NCBI GenBank assembly: GCA_938007995.1
Contig: CALLLW010000016.1
Location: 1 to 64,000 of the forward strand
Reading direction: 5' to 3'
Source of the DNA: an uncultured Granulosicoccaceae bacterium
GTDB taxonomy: Bacteria > Pseudomonadota > Gammaproteobacteria > Granulosicoccales > Granulosicoccaceae
Length of the DNA stretch: 64,000 nt
This document shows, in pieces, positions 26,798 to 35,752 of the stretch. Every line of letters begins with the position of its first letter. The stretch's first letter is position 1. The notes under the pieces are model-generated. The model made no database searches, was not told the DNA's origin, and worked only from the letters and a program-made list of their open reading frames with translations. The translations under genes and the position numbers were made by a program.

Positions 26798-27126
26798 ATT
26801 AATCCCCTGAGGTTAGGCTGATCTTATAAAAAGTTTACCGTGCCAGTGTCCGATGGTGCCCAGTCATTTGCCAGCTCATTTGCCAGCTCATTTGCCAGTA
26901 GATGCGCGGGCGCAGCTTAAAGTGCCTTTGTTTGTGTTGTGGCTGATCCCGGTGAAACAGGCATGTCACACAACAGCAGACATCATGACCGCATCAATGT
27001 TGCTGCTCTACTTGCGCATCATAGCTGATGTACTGACTACAGATTTACAGAGCATCTTAACTGTAACGGTCGTTGCCATTCAGCCGCGAGCCGCGCACAA
27101 TCGGCCCGTGAAACGAGAAGAAAAAT
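26798..27126. other. Divergent promoter region with 12-base tandem repeat
   Basis: Space between the divergent DUF4864-like and MFS genes. Three 12-base units TCATTTGCCAGC (last ending T) occupy 26864-26899. The 93-codon open frame here is created by the repeat (PAHLPAHLP) and is not considered a gene. An AGAAGAAAAAT ribosome-binding stretch precedes the MFS start. Confidence 0.5.
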
Positions 27127-28347
27127 ATGAGTAAAGCAGATACCATCGGTTGGCGCACTCCATTAGTGATAATCATCGCGGGTTGTCTGGTTGCAATGAT
27201 CGGCTTTGGCGCGCGTTCTACCTTTGGTCTCTACCTCGATCCGCTGACAGCGGCGAGGGGCTGGACACGAGAGACTTTCTCCCTGGCGCTTGCCATACAG
27301 AACCTGATGTGGGGGCTGGGTTTGCCGATTGCAGGCGCGCTCGCTGATCGCTTTGGTGCTGCCAAGGTTATTTTTGTCGGTGCGTTGATTTACGGTTGTG
27401 GTGTTTATGGAATGTCCATTGCCGAAACCTCCAGCATGTTTTACATGACAGCGGGTGTGATCACAGGCACAGGTGTCGCTTTTACCGCGTTCTCACTTGC
27501 CATGGCGGCAATGGCAAAAGTGGTTGGCATCGAGCGTCGTTCGATGGTGTTGGGCCTTGGCACTGCGGCGGGTTCCTTTGGGCAGGTTTTGTTTTCACCG
27601 TTAAGTCAGGGCTTCATCAGTGCGTTTGGATGGCAGCAGGCATTGGTGCTGCAAGCGGCGATTGTGATGTTGCTTATTCCGTTGGCATTGCTTTTACCGG
27701 CTGCTCGACCAACTGGCAACGATACAGGCAATGAGCAGACACTAAGCGCTGCGTTATCTGAAGCCTTCGGACACAGAGGATTTGTGTTGTTAACGCTCGG
27801 CTTTTTTGTCTGTGGTTTTCATGTTGCGTTTATCACCGTGCACTTTCCGTCATATATTAAAGATATCGGTCTGGCCGCAAGCGTGGGTGCATGGTCACTG
27901 GCAATTATTGGTCTTTTTAATATTGCCGGATCATTTTTGTCTGGTATAGCAGGGCAGAGGTATAGCAAAAAATCCGGTCTGAGCTTTATCTATCTGGCGC
28001 GTGCTGTTGTGATTACCGCTATGCTGCTGTTGCCAAAAACCGAGTTGGTTATTTATTCATTCGCTGCATTGATGGGATTACTGTGGTTGTCAACCGTGCC
28101 ATTGACTACCGGTATTGTGGCGCAGGTTTTTGGTGTACGTTATTTGGCCACCTTGTTTGGTGTGGTGTTTTTAAGTCATCAGATCGGTAGTTTTCTGGGG
28201 GTCTGGTTGGGTGGCCGCTTGTACGATGCGACCGGGTCTTATGACGGAATGTGGTGGGCCGGAGTATTTTTCGGTGTGGTTGCTGCCATCGTGCACTGGC
28301 CAATAAATGAAAAACCGCTGGCGCGTCTGCAGGGATCAGCTGCGTGA
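27127..28347 (+). CDS. Major facilitator superfamily transporter (MCT/OFA-like)
   Basis: A 406-residue transporter with 12 predicted membrane helices in two halves joined by a cytosolic loop about residues 195-210 (RPTGNDTGNEQ). The first cytosolic loop has the MFS motif A form GALADRFGAAKVIF. The N-terminus, GFGARSTFGLYLDPLTAARG followed by WTRETFSLALAIQNLMWGLG, is typical of bacterial monocarboxylate and oxalate:formate-type MFS proteins. The likely substrate is an organic acid, unproven. It is monocistronic, with the ABC exporter 155 bases downstream. Confidence 0.88.
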   Translation: MSKADTIGWRTPLVIIIAGCLVAMIGFGARSTFGLYLDPLTAARGWTRETFSLALAIQNLMWGLGLPIAGALADRFGAAKVIFVGALIYGCGVYGMSIAETSSMFYMTAGVITGTGVAFTAFSLAMAAMAKVVGIERRSMVLGLGTAAGSFGQVLFSPLSQGFISAFGWQQALVLQAAIVMLLIPLALLLPAARPTGNDTGNEQTLSAALSEAFGHRGFVLLTLGFFVCGFHVAFITVHFPSYIKDIGLAASVGAWSLAIIGLFNIAGSFLSGIAGQRYSKKSGLSFIYLARAVVITAMLLLPKTELVIYSFAALMGLLWLSTVPLTTGIVAQVFGVRYLATLFGVVFLSHQIGSFLGVWLGGRLYDATGSYDGMWWAGVFFGVVAAIVHWPINEKPLARLQGSAA

Positions 28348-28501
28348 ACATCAGCATCGTGATCCGTTGCTGATTGTTTTATCCGGGTTTATTCAACCTA
28401 CCTTAGCCAACATCGGGTATATGTGCCAATCAACGGCTCTGCCATCGGGGCTATCTGTTGTGTTGTTACTGTTTGCAACAGGATAGCCGTAAAGGACAAA
28501 C

Positions 28502-30361
28502 GTGTTTTCCTATTTTGAAAATCTGATAAACCCACTCGCAGATGCGCCGGTACAACAACCGCCCGGCACAACGCGACAGTTCTTTTATCACTATCTGTGG
28601 CCAATCCGCTGGATTCTGCTTGTCACTGTAGTGATGAGTGCAATCGCCTCGATCTCGGAACTCATGCTGTATGTTTATCTGGGTCGCCTTGTTGACTGGA
28701 TGAATGAAACCCCGCCGGAGAATTTTTTCTCTGTTCACGCCAATGCATTAATGCTGATGGCGTTTGTGGTTGTGGTTGTCAGACCGGTGAGTATGTTGAT
28801 TGCACGCAGTCTGATCACGTTAACGCTGACCCCTGGTTTATCCAACACAGTCAGGTGGCGCAATCATCGTTATGTAGTCCGGCAGAGCCTTAATTATTTT
28901 CAGAGTGATTTTGCCGGTCGAGTAGCGCAAAAGGTCATGCAGACTGGCAACTCGTTCAGAGAGACTGTTTTAAACGTGCTGGATGGAGTCATGCTGCTGG
29001 TGATTTATCTGGCCGGTATTGTCTGGCTGTTCCTTGATATAGATGCACGGCTGCTGGTGCCGGTAATCTTCTGGCTGATTGGTTATCTGATTGTTGTGGT
29101 AAAACTAATGCCACCTGTTGGTAAATTGAGTCGGTCAGTGTCAGAGGCAAACTCTTCACTCACCGGGCGCATAGTGGACAGTTACACCAACATACAGGCA
29201 GTTAAGTTGTTTGCACATGCCGAGCGGGAAGAGCAGTTTGTATCAACCGGGTTTGTGCGCCATACAAATGCGTTAAGAGCGCTGCTGCGTGGTATTCAGC
29301 GTATGTTGTGTTCGCTAATTGTGATGAATACCTTGTTGATTCTGTCAACAGCGTGGTTGTCAATTCACTACTGGCAGCAGGGTACGGTGACAGTGGGTGC
29401 AATAGCGATAGCCAATGGTTTAATACTACGCCTGAACCAGATGTCTGGCTGGATACTGCGAACTATCTCATCGTTATTCGAAAGCATAGGGACTGTACAG
29501 AACGGTATTGAAACAATATCTGTGAATAACACAGTCACAGACCGGGCAGATGCGGCTGATCTTAAGATATCTGATGCCACGGTTGAGTTTGATTCAGTGC
29601 AGTTTAAATACTCTGATGGTGCAGGCGCTGATAAGCCACAGATCAGCAAACTAAATGTTATAGAGAATTTCTCGCTCACGGTTGCCGCGGGTGAAAAGAT
29701 AGGAATTGTAGGCCGCTCCGGTGCCGGGAAGTCGACTCTGGTCAACCTGTTACTGCGTTTTTACGATGTAAACCACGGGTCAATCCGTATCGATAATCAG
29801 GACATTGCCACGGTTACGCAAAGTAGTTTGCGTGAAAGTATTGCGATGGTCTCTCAGGATACCTCTCTGTTGCATCGTTCGATCAGGGACAATATTTCTT
29901 ACGGTAAGCCTGATGCTACTGATAGTGAAATACAGCAGGCAGCTGTGTTGGCACAGGCAGATAGGTTTATTCCTGACCTTGTTGATTCACAAGGCAGGCG
30001 AGGTTACGACGCGCATGTTGGTGAGCGTGGCGTTAAGTTATCAGGCGGACAAAGACAGCGAATTGCCATTGCGCGTTTGATCTTGAAAGATGCACCGATT
30101 TTGATTCTTGATGAAGCCACATCTGCACTGGACTCAGAGGTAGAAGCTGCCATTCAGGAAAAACTGATTGATCTGATGCATGGCAAAACAGTGATTGCGA
30201 TAGCACATCGCCTATCGACAATCGCAGCGATGGATCGACTGATCGTGATGGATGACGGACGTATCATTGAAAGTGGCAGTCATCAGCAGCTGATCGATAG
30301 TAAGGGTTTATATGCCGAGCTATGGAGTCGGCAATCAGGTGGCTTTTTGCCTCAGCAGTAA
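28502..30361 (+). CDS. ABC exporter, fused membrane and ATPase domains (half transporter)
   Basis: A 619-residue type IV ABC exporter half that would act as a homodimer in the inner membrane. A six-helix membrane domain (residues about 40-350) is followed by an ATPase. Walker A is GRSGAGKST, the Q-loop is MVSQDTSLLHRSIRDNI, the signature is LSGGQRQRIAIARL, Walker B is ILILDEATSALD, and the switch His is in IAHRLSTI. The GTG start at 28502 has AAAGGA five bases ahead. Relatives include MsbA-like lipid and multidrug exporters; the substrate is unknown. A 16-base duplication (30402-30433) lies just after the gene. Confidence 0.92.
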   Translation: MFSYFENLINPLADAPVQQPPGTTRQFFYHYLWPIRWILLVTVVMSAIASISELMLYVYLGRLVDWMNETPPENFFSVHANALMLMAFVVVVVRPVSMLIARSLITLTLTPGLSNTVRWRNHRYVVRQSLNYFQSDFAGRVAQKVMQTGNSFRETVLNVLDGVMLLVIYLAGIVWLFLDIDARLLVPVIFWLIGYLIVVVKLMPPVGKLSRSVSEANSSLTGRIVDSYTNIQAVKLFAHAEREEQFVSTGFVRHTNALRALLRGIQRMLCSLIVMNTLLILSTAWLSIHYWQQGTVTVGAIAIANGLILRLNQMSGWILRTISSLFESIGTVQNGIETISVNNTVTDRADAADLKISDATVEFDSVQFKYSDGAGADKPQISKLNVIENFSLTVAAGEKIGIVGRSGAGKSTLVNLLLRFYDVNHGSIRIDNQDIATVTQSSLRESIAMVSQDTSLLHRSIRDNISYGKPDATDSEIQQAAVLAQADRFIPDLVDSQGRRGYDAHVGERGVKLSGGQRQRIAIARLILKDAPILILDEATSALDSEVEAAIQEKLIDLMHGKTVIAIAHRLSTIAAMDRLIVMDDGRIIESGSHQQLIDSKGLYAELWSRQSGGFLPQQ

Positions 30362-30645
30362 GATGTTCTGGTGCCCTTGCATGCATGTGCAATTGTCTAG
30401 CGGTACTTAGTTTGTTCGGGACTTAGTTTGATCTGTACCTGATAGTTACTTGCCCGGAACTGCTGTCTAGTGGCCGACTGCAAAAATACACTCCCTGCAG
30501 CGCCGGATCCCCGTGCCTTGACTGTACTGAAAACAGGCGCTTGTGATGACATGTAAGTATCAAAAATATTACACTTTGGAGGGTTTTAAGTCAGCCAATG
30601 CGCCGTCGTTTACAGTAGAAAAGAAAACTGTTTAAGGGAGCAGAC

Positions 30646-31491
30646 ATGCTTAAAGTGCTACTTGCCGTTGGTGGCGTTCTGTTTATCGGACTCGGTGTGT
30701 TCGGTGTAAAGTATCTTGAGAATCTGACAGGTGGCGAAAGTCAGTCCGTGCCGATGGCTGTCGATGCGCAAGCGAACGTGCTTTTTGATGAATCTGCTAC
30801 AACCCAGGTCAGTACGCAACCCACTACAGAACAATCCAGTGCAGAACAATCCACTACAGAACAACAGACAGTCGTTGCGACGGCCTCCGGTGTCGTGGAG
30901 GATCTGAATGATCAAGCAAGTTCGGTGCTCAGCGACAATGTCATAGTGCAAGACACCGACATCGAGCAGACTGCACCGGTGATCACGGAAGCCGATGACA
31001 CAATTATCGTTGCAGACAACAACTTGAATGTAGAGGGTACGGTAGTCGAGATATCAGCTGATGGTGCCGAACCGATCGCTCCGGCGCAGGCTGCCGGCGA
31101 TTTGATCGCAATGGCAGAGCAGGCCAAATCAGCGAGTCGCAACGAGCAGGTAAATCTGGCAACTACGGTACTGGCCTCTGGGAATCAACCGGTGGTGTCA
31201 CCTGCGTCGGTTGTTGTGCCAACAGAAGGTGCACTCGATAAGCAAGCTGACGCTCAGTCAGTTATTGTGACGACAACTGGCAATCTTGGTATTGACGGGC
31301 TAATTGTGATTAAAGACAGAGTCAACATGCGTGAAGGGCCGTCTATTGATCATCCTGTGGTACTGACTCTGGAAGCAGGACACGAGTTAATGGAATTCAA
31401 GCGCGACGGCAAGTGGGTGCACGTGGGTGCCTATGGTACTTCCGGCAAAATCGGTTGGGTGCATGAACGTCTTGTCGGGCCGGCACAGTAG
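30646..31491 (+). CDS. Membrane-anchored protein with C-terminal bacterial SH3 domain
   Basis: A 281-residue protein. An N-terminal membrane helix (about residues 3-22) is followed by a long low-complexity linker (about 30-215). The linker is rich in Thr, Gln, Glu and Val and includes a TTEQSSAEQSTTEQQ repeat from 15-base duplications at 30826-30865. The C-terminus is an SH3b domain (about 220-278) with the signature DRVNMREGPSIDHPVVLTL and WVHVGAYGTSGKIGWVHERL. SH3b domains usually bind peptidoglycan or peptides. The start has AAGGGAG ahead. It lies 132 bases upstream of the EndoU nuclease gene on the same strand, so it may belong to that module (inference). Confidence 0.8.
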   Translation: MLKVLLAVGGVLFIGLGVFGVKYLENLTGGESQSVPMAVDAQANVLFDESATTQVSTQPTTEQSSAEQSTTEQQTVVATASGVVEDLNDQASSVLSDNVIVQDTDIEQTAPVITEADDTIIVADNNLNVEGTVVEISADGAEPIAPAQAAGDLIAMAEQAKSASRNEQVNLATTVLASGNQPVVSPASVVVPTEGALDKQADAQSVIVTTTGNLGIDGLIVIKDRVNMREGPSIDHPVVLTLEAGHELMEFKRDGKWVHVGAYGTSGKIGWVHERLVGPAQ

Positions 31492-31623
31492 TCCCGAACG
31501 GTTTTAAGGCAGTTCAGATTCGTTAGCTGCCGCACCGGTCCCGGCACTTGATCCGAATGATCTGGCTGGAAGTCTGCGGCAGTTGTTGTATGCTGGGCAT
31601 CTGTTACTTTCCGGCAAAATAAT

Positions 31624-32184
31624 ATGCTTAACAAAAAGGTTGCTCTGCCGATTATCGCCGCAGTGCTTATGGCGCTGGGTGTTAACCTTGAGAGATTCGG
31701 GATTGACCTTGAGGCACTGATTGGTGGTCAATCGGCTGCCACAGCAACGGGCCAGAGTGCTGCGAAATATCAGTCCGGCAGCAAGTGGTCGAATACATCG
31801 CCCGAGATTAACCTGCACCATATTTTTGAGGGAGAGATTAATCGCAGCGGTAAACCGGTCGGCTATCATTCGCGGCCCGGCGGGATTGATCCTGATGGTG
31901 CAAAAATAGTCAGAATTCGCGACAACCCCAACAGCAACGGTATATACACTGCCACCATAGCCATTCGAGATGGCAATCAGTGGAAAGAAAAGTTTTCGAG
32001 CTTTTTCCCTGACAGTATGTCTGCAGACGAGGTAACTTCTGCGGTATTGAATGCCTACCGCAAAAGCTCCAACCAAAAAGCACAACCATGGCAGGGGCCT
32101 TCAGGCCACGGCTTCACCATTCAGGGCTATACAACATCACGAGGCGGTATTAACACCGCTTTTCCACTGTACAGGGGTGGTTAA
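31624..32184 (+). CDS. Exported single-domain EndoU-family endoribonuclease (toxin candidate)
   Basis: A 186-residue protein with an N-terminal hydrophobic export segment (about residues 5-20) and a C-terminal bacterial EndoU nuclease domain (about 60-185). Catalytic-type residues are visible: His66 in LHHIFEGE and His82 in GYHSRPGG. These are 16 residues apart, the spacing of the two catalytic His of eukaryotic XendoU. A probable Lys lies in WKEKFSSFFPD (121 or 123), and Thr178 and Tyr183 in NTAFPLY. EndoU enzymes cut RNA at U leaving 2',3'-cyclic phosphate; bacterial versions are often tips of contact-dependent or secreted toxins. Here the domain stands alone behind a membrane segment. The next gene starts two bases after the stop and may encode its immunity protein. 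Confidence 0.8.
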   Translation: MLNKKVALPIIAAVLMALGVNLERFGIDLEALIGGQSAATATGQSAAKYQSGSKWSNTSPEINLHHIFEGEINRSGKPVGYHSRPGGIDPDGAKIVRIRDNPNSNGIYTATIAIRDGNQWKEKFSSFFPDSMSADEVTSAVLNAYRKSSNQKAQPWQGPSGHGFTIQGYTTSRGGINTAFPLYRGG

Positions 32185-32186
32185 CC

Positions 32187-32504
32187 ATGTCTGATCTGGA
32201 ATTTTTTCGTGATGAAGATGGCAACCCCTGTGCGCGCGGAGAAGACGAGCGCCTGGCAACTTTTATCCAGACTGACCTGCAGGGTTCGGTGCAGGTAGTC
32301 AGCGATCTGATCGCACAACTTGAGCAAGAGTCTTCGTCAGAGTTTCACGGCAATGCACACAGCTTAAGCATTACGACCAAAACAGTCACGATAGAAGCTA
32401 ACTTCGATGATGAAGCGCCGGACCGCCGTATAGCGCGAGATGAAATGTTGGAAGAACTTAACGCGTGGCGTGAATTTCTGCAGAGTGGCTCCGTACAAGT
32501 CTAG
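32187..32504 (+). CDS. Small acidic protein, candidate immunity partner of the EndoU nuclease
   Basis: A 105-residue, strongly acidic cytosolic protein that begins MSDLEFFRDEDGNPCARGED. It has an alpha-beta pattern: a long amphipathic helix (VVSDLIAQLEQE), strands around LSITTKTVTIEANF, and a final helix MLEELNAWREFL. I do not recognise a named family, although the strand-helix ending in a WxxFL motif is common in immunity-like proteins. It starts two bases after the EndoU gene stop, so both are translated from one message. Small size, acidity and tight coupling downstream of a nuclease make an immunity role the best guess. It is unproven; an unrelated cytosolic protein is possible. Confidence 0.6.
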   Translation: MSDLEFFRDEDGNPCARGEDERLATFIQTDLQGSVQVVSDLIAQLEQESSSEFHGNAHSLSITTKTVTIEANFDDEAPDRRIARDEMLEELNAWREFLQSGSVQV

Positions 32505-32583
32505 TGGCCCGCTATCAGCAGTGATTGCAGGTGAGGCAGAGTACACAACCGAATAGTGCGCAGACTCGCGGCACAAGACAAAT

Positions 32584-34515
32584 ATGAAAAAAACAGCACC
32601 CTACGGTTCGTGGCCGTCAGATATAACCACTGGTCTAATGACGTCTGGTGTCATCGGGCTTTCTGAAACCAGGCTGCACGACGGTAACGTGTACTGGCTT
32701 GAATCAAGGCCCGATGAGCAAGGTCGTACGGTTATTGTTCGGCAAACGGTCAATGGAGAAAAAGAAGAGCTCATTCCGGCTGAGTACAGCTGTCGGACTC
32801 TCGTGCATGAATACGGTGGCGCGTGCTATCTGCCCACTGTTGCCGGTTTGTTTTTTGTAAATCAAAAAGATCAGCAGATCTACAAGGTTGACTCTGCGTT
32901 GGCTGTTTCAAAAATTACCAATGCGGCCACTTTCCGTTTTGCAGATCTGGTGTACAGCGCCAGCAGTTCAAGTCTGGTCTGTGTCGCTGAAGAACACAAC
33001 GATGATTACCCTGAGCCAAAAAACTCACTTGTTTCAATAGATATTTCAACTGGCGCAATTACCGTGTTACACGAGGGGCAGGATTTCTATGCAGCACCGT
33101 GTTTGTCTGCCGATGATAAAAAACTTGCCTGGCTCTCATGGATGCATCCGTGTATGCCATGGGATGGCACGCGTTTATGGCAAGCTGGTCTTAGCGGTGA
33201 AGGTGTTGCTGATGTTGAAGTGGTGGCAGGCGGTGACAGTGAATCAATCTTTCAACCGCAATGGAGTCCGGACGGGAGCTTGTATTTTGTTTCTGATAAA
33301 ACCCACTGGTGGAATATTTATCGACTAGAGAATAGTGGCGTTGAACCAGTCTGCCCGATGCAGGCTGAATTTGGTTTGCCGTTGTGGCAGTTTGGCATGA
33401 CGCGTTACGGATTTATAAATCAGCACAGTATACTGACGTCATACATTGAGTCGGGTCTGGAAAAGCTTGCGGTAATCAATGTGGCGACCAAAGAGCTGCA
33501 GTGCATTGATACACCGCACAGCAGCTATTCGTCTTTAAGGACTGAAAATAATAAATACTGCTATATCGCACAATCCGCCACTGACTTTACAGCAGTCTAT
33601 GCTGGTGAAGCAGTTATTCAGGATCCGGCTACAAAATTAAACGAAGCGATGGTTTGTATTTCAACAGATATAGGGCTGGATAAGCTCAACTATTCAGTGG
33701 CTCAGGCGATCACCTTCCCAACTGGCGGCAATACAGAGGCGCATGGTTTTTTCTACAGCCCAATGCACAAAGACTATCAGGGACCGCAGGATGAACTGCC
33801 TCCGCTGCTGGTTATGATACACGGTGGGCCGACCTCTGCTACCTCAGATAGTCTGAGTCTGAAAATTCAGTACTGGACGAATCGAGGCTTTGCCGTACTT
33901 GATGTCAACTACAGAGGCAGCACCGGTTTTGGACGGATTTACCGCGATTCTCTGAAAGGTCAGTGGGGAGTAACTGATGTAGAGGATTGCGATCAGGGTG
34001 TTCGCTACCTGGTTGAAAAAGGCGTTGTGGATAAAAACCGGGTTGCCATTCGCGGAGGAAGTGCAGGGGGATTAACCGTGTTGACTGCACTGGCTGAAAC
34101 AGAGACCTTCAAAGCAGGCACCAGTCTTTATGGGGTAACAGATCTCACGGCACTTGCAACTGAAACGCACAAGTTTGAAGCGAGATACCTCGACAGTCTG
34201 ATTGGCCCGTACCCGGAGGAAAAAGCGCTTTATGAGCAAAGATCGCCATCCAATCATGCCGAAAAAATTGTCTGCCCGGTGCTTTTTCTGCAAGGCAAAG
34301 AAGACAAAATAGTCCCGCCAAGCCAACCGGAAATCATGATCGATAAGCTTAAGGAAAATAATATTCCGGTAGCTTATCTATTGTTTGAAGGTGAGGCTCA
34401 TGGTTTCAGAAAATCAGAGACTATTGTCAGCGCATTGCAGGCGGAGCTGGGCTTTTATGGTTCTGTATTCGGGTTTGATCCTGCGGATGATGTTGCAGTG
34501 CCGGAGTTCCTCTGA
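32584..34515 (+). CDS. S9 family prolyl oligopeptidase-type serine peptidase
   Basis: A 643-residue peptidase of the S9C (acylaminoacyl-peptidase-like) group. An N-terminal seven-bladed propeller (about residues 20-370, with DGSLYFVSDKTHWWNIYR and similar blades) is followed by an alpha/beta hydrolase domain. The nucleophile is Ser493 in RGGSAGG. The catalytic Asp lies in GKEDKIVPP and the His in GEAHGFRKSE. LLVMIHGGPTSA forms the oxyanion region. No signal peptide, so it likely degrades cytosolic peptides. The gene follows the EndoU and partner genes by 79 bases, but a functional link is not implied. Confidence 0.93.
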   Translation: MKKTAPYGSWPSDITTGLMTSGVIGLSETRLHDGNVYWLESRPDEQGRTVIVRQTVNGEKEELIPAEYSCRTLVHEYGGACYLPTVAGLFFVNQKDQQIYKVDSALAVSKITNAATFRFADLVYSASSSSLVCVAEEHNDDYPEPKNSLVSIDISTGAITVLHEGQDFYAAPCLSADDKKLAWLSWMHPCMPWDGTRLWQAGLSGEGVADVEVVAGGDSESIFQPQWSPDGSLYFVSDKTHWWNIYRLENSGVEPVCPMQAEFGLPLWQFGMTRYGFINQHSILTSYIESGLEKLAVINVATKELQCIDTPHSSYSSLRTENNKYCYIAQSATDFTAVYAGEAVIQDPATKLNEAMVCISTDIGLDKLNYSVAQAITFPTGGNTEAHGFFYSPMHKDYQGPQDELPPLLVMIHGGPTSATSDSLSLKIQYWTNRGFAVLDVNYRGSTGFGRIYRDSLKGQWGVTDVEDCDQGVRYLVEKGVVDKNRVAIRGGSAGGLTVLTALAETETFKAGTSLYGVTDLTALATETHKFEARYLDSLIGPYPEEKALYEQRSPSNHAEKIVCPVLFLQGKEDKIVPPSQPEIMIDKLKENNIPVAYLLFEGEAHGFRKSETIVSALQAELGFYGSVFGFDPADDVAVPEFL

Positions 34516-34734
34516 GATAAGTGGCACCATAGCTCTGCTCAAGTTCTGAAAACCCGGGCCTGATATGCCTGATCTGACAGTCTTGATCGGACCCACTTAT
34601 ACTAAGAAACCGTTACTCACTGCACGCACTCACAGCAAATTACCAATATAGCTAACTTTCCGGCAAGTGATTAAATCTTGCAGCATCCCCGGGCATAGTG
34701 GTGTCCGATCCATTCCCGGCAACTTGTATAGTGA

Positions 34735-35322
34735 TTATTTTTTGTGGTTTAACTTTTTCACTTCTTTATAGCGAAAGCAGTCGATAGTGTGGTCGTTGAC
34801 CATACCTACCCCTTGCATATAGGCATAGCAAATAGTCTCGCCGATAAATTTAAATCCCTGCTTTTTTAGATCACGACTCATTTGCGTACTAACAGAAGTT
34901 TTAGCCGGAACCTGGCTGGAGTTTTTAAAGTTATTCTGAATCGGTTTTCCATCGACAAACTGCCAGATATATTCTGCAAAAGATCCGTATTCCTGTTGGA
35001 TTTTTTTGCACGCCATGGCATTGCTTCTGACAGAGAATATTTTTAATCGATTGCGAATTAAACCGGGATCGAGCAGTGCTTTTTCGAGTTTTGCATCAGT
35101 AAATTTTGCCAGCTTGTCAATATTGAATTCAGCAAAGACCTTGCGGTAGTGTTCCCGCTTTTGTAGCACTACATGCCAGCTGACACCCGCCTGTGCGCCC
35201 TCAAGGATCAACATTTCGAATAGCTTTTGATCATCGTAGACAGGTACACCCCATTCGGTGTCATGGTAGTCTCTGTCGAGCTGGTTGCTTTCACACCACG
35301 CGCAGCGTTTTTTGATTGGCAT
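34735..35322 (-). CDS. tag: DNA-3-methyladenine glycosylase I
   Basis: A base-excision repair glycosylase of 195 residues that removes 3-methyladenine from alkylated DNA. It has the zinc-binding N-terminus (RCAWCESNQLDRDYHDTEWG) and the core motif LFEMLILEGAQAGVSWHVVL. The C-terminus GFKFIGETICYAYMQGVGMV and NDHTIDCFRY supply the remaining zinc ligands (HxxxC). The start at 35322 is chosen because it has AGGAAACC ahead and fits the family; the open frame extends further upstream without homology. It is the last gene of a minus-strand run with the DUF2288 and S41 genes. Confidence 0.94.
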   Translation of the reverse strand: MPIKKRCAWCESNQLDRDYHDTEWGVPVYDDQKLFEMLILEGAQAGVSWHVVLQKREHYRKVFAEFNIDKLAKFTDAKLEKALLDPGLIRNRLKIFSVRSNAMACKKIQQEYGSFAEYIWQFVDGKPIQNNFKNSSQVPAKTSVSTQMSRDLKKQGFKFIGETICYAYMQGVGMVNDHTIDCFRYKEVKKLNHKK

Positions 35323-35402
35323 GGATTGGTTTCCTGCTTGCGTGTTTATATTGTGTTGTAAGTGCTGCAGGAAATAAAGTCTGAAAGACCCGGGGAGTGC
35401 TT

Positions 35403-35741
35403 TCAGTGAGTGTCTTTGGGCAGGCCTTTCTGCTGTACCAGTACCCACGGTGCCACTACAACACACCAGAACTGTGGATTATCCTTGTTCCATTTTCGCG
35501 CATCGTCATCACTGGCACGCTGGACACTGCCGGCATCAAGCCAGCTCTGCATCCGGACTTTGTTGTCTATGGAGATACTATGCGCAACGGTGACCAGGTC
35601 GAGCTCCGCATCAACTTTAATCACTACACCACGTGCAAAGTGCTTGATAAGCTCCTGCCACTCGATCATACCTGTCTGTTGATTAATTTCGTTAAATACA
35701 GACTCGGGAATTTTATCTGCAGGCATTTCTTTGTCTGCCAA
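35403..35741 (-). CDS. DUF2288 family protein
   Basis: A 112-residue cytosolic protein with the pattern of DUF2288. It shows IEWQELIKHFARGVVIKVDA, LDLVTVAHSISIDN and the very conserved FWCVVVAPWVLVQ near the C-terminus. The family is common in gammaproteobacteria and cyanobacteria and has no established function. The gene lies 11 bases downstream of the S41 protease gene and 80 bases upstream of tag on the same strand, consistent with cotranscription. Confidence 0.88.
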   Translation of the reverse strand: MADKEMPADKIPESVFNEINQQTGMIEWQELIKHFARGVVIKVDAELDLVTVAHSISIDNKVRMQSWLDAGSVQRASDDDARKWNKDNPQFWCVVVAPWVLVQQKGLPKDTH

Positions 35742-35752
35742 TGGAAAGGTCT

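Noticed and set aside
26853-27134. 93-codon plus-strand frame with HLPAHLPAHLP repeat
   Set aside because: Its start is created by a 12-base tandem repeat, it overlaps the MFS start and shows no protein-like domain.
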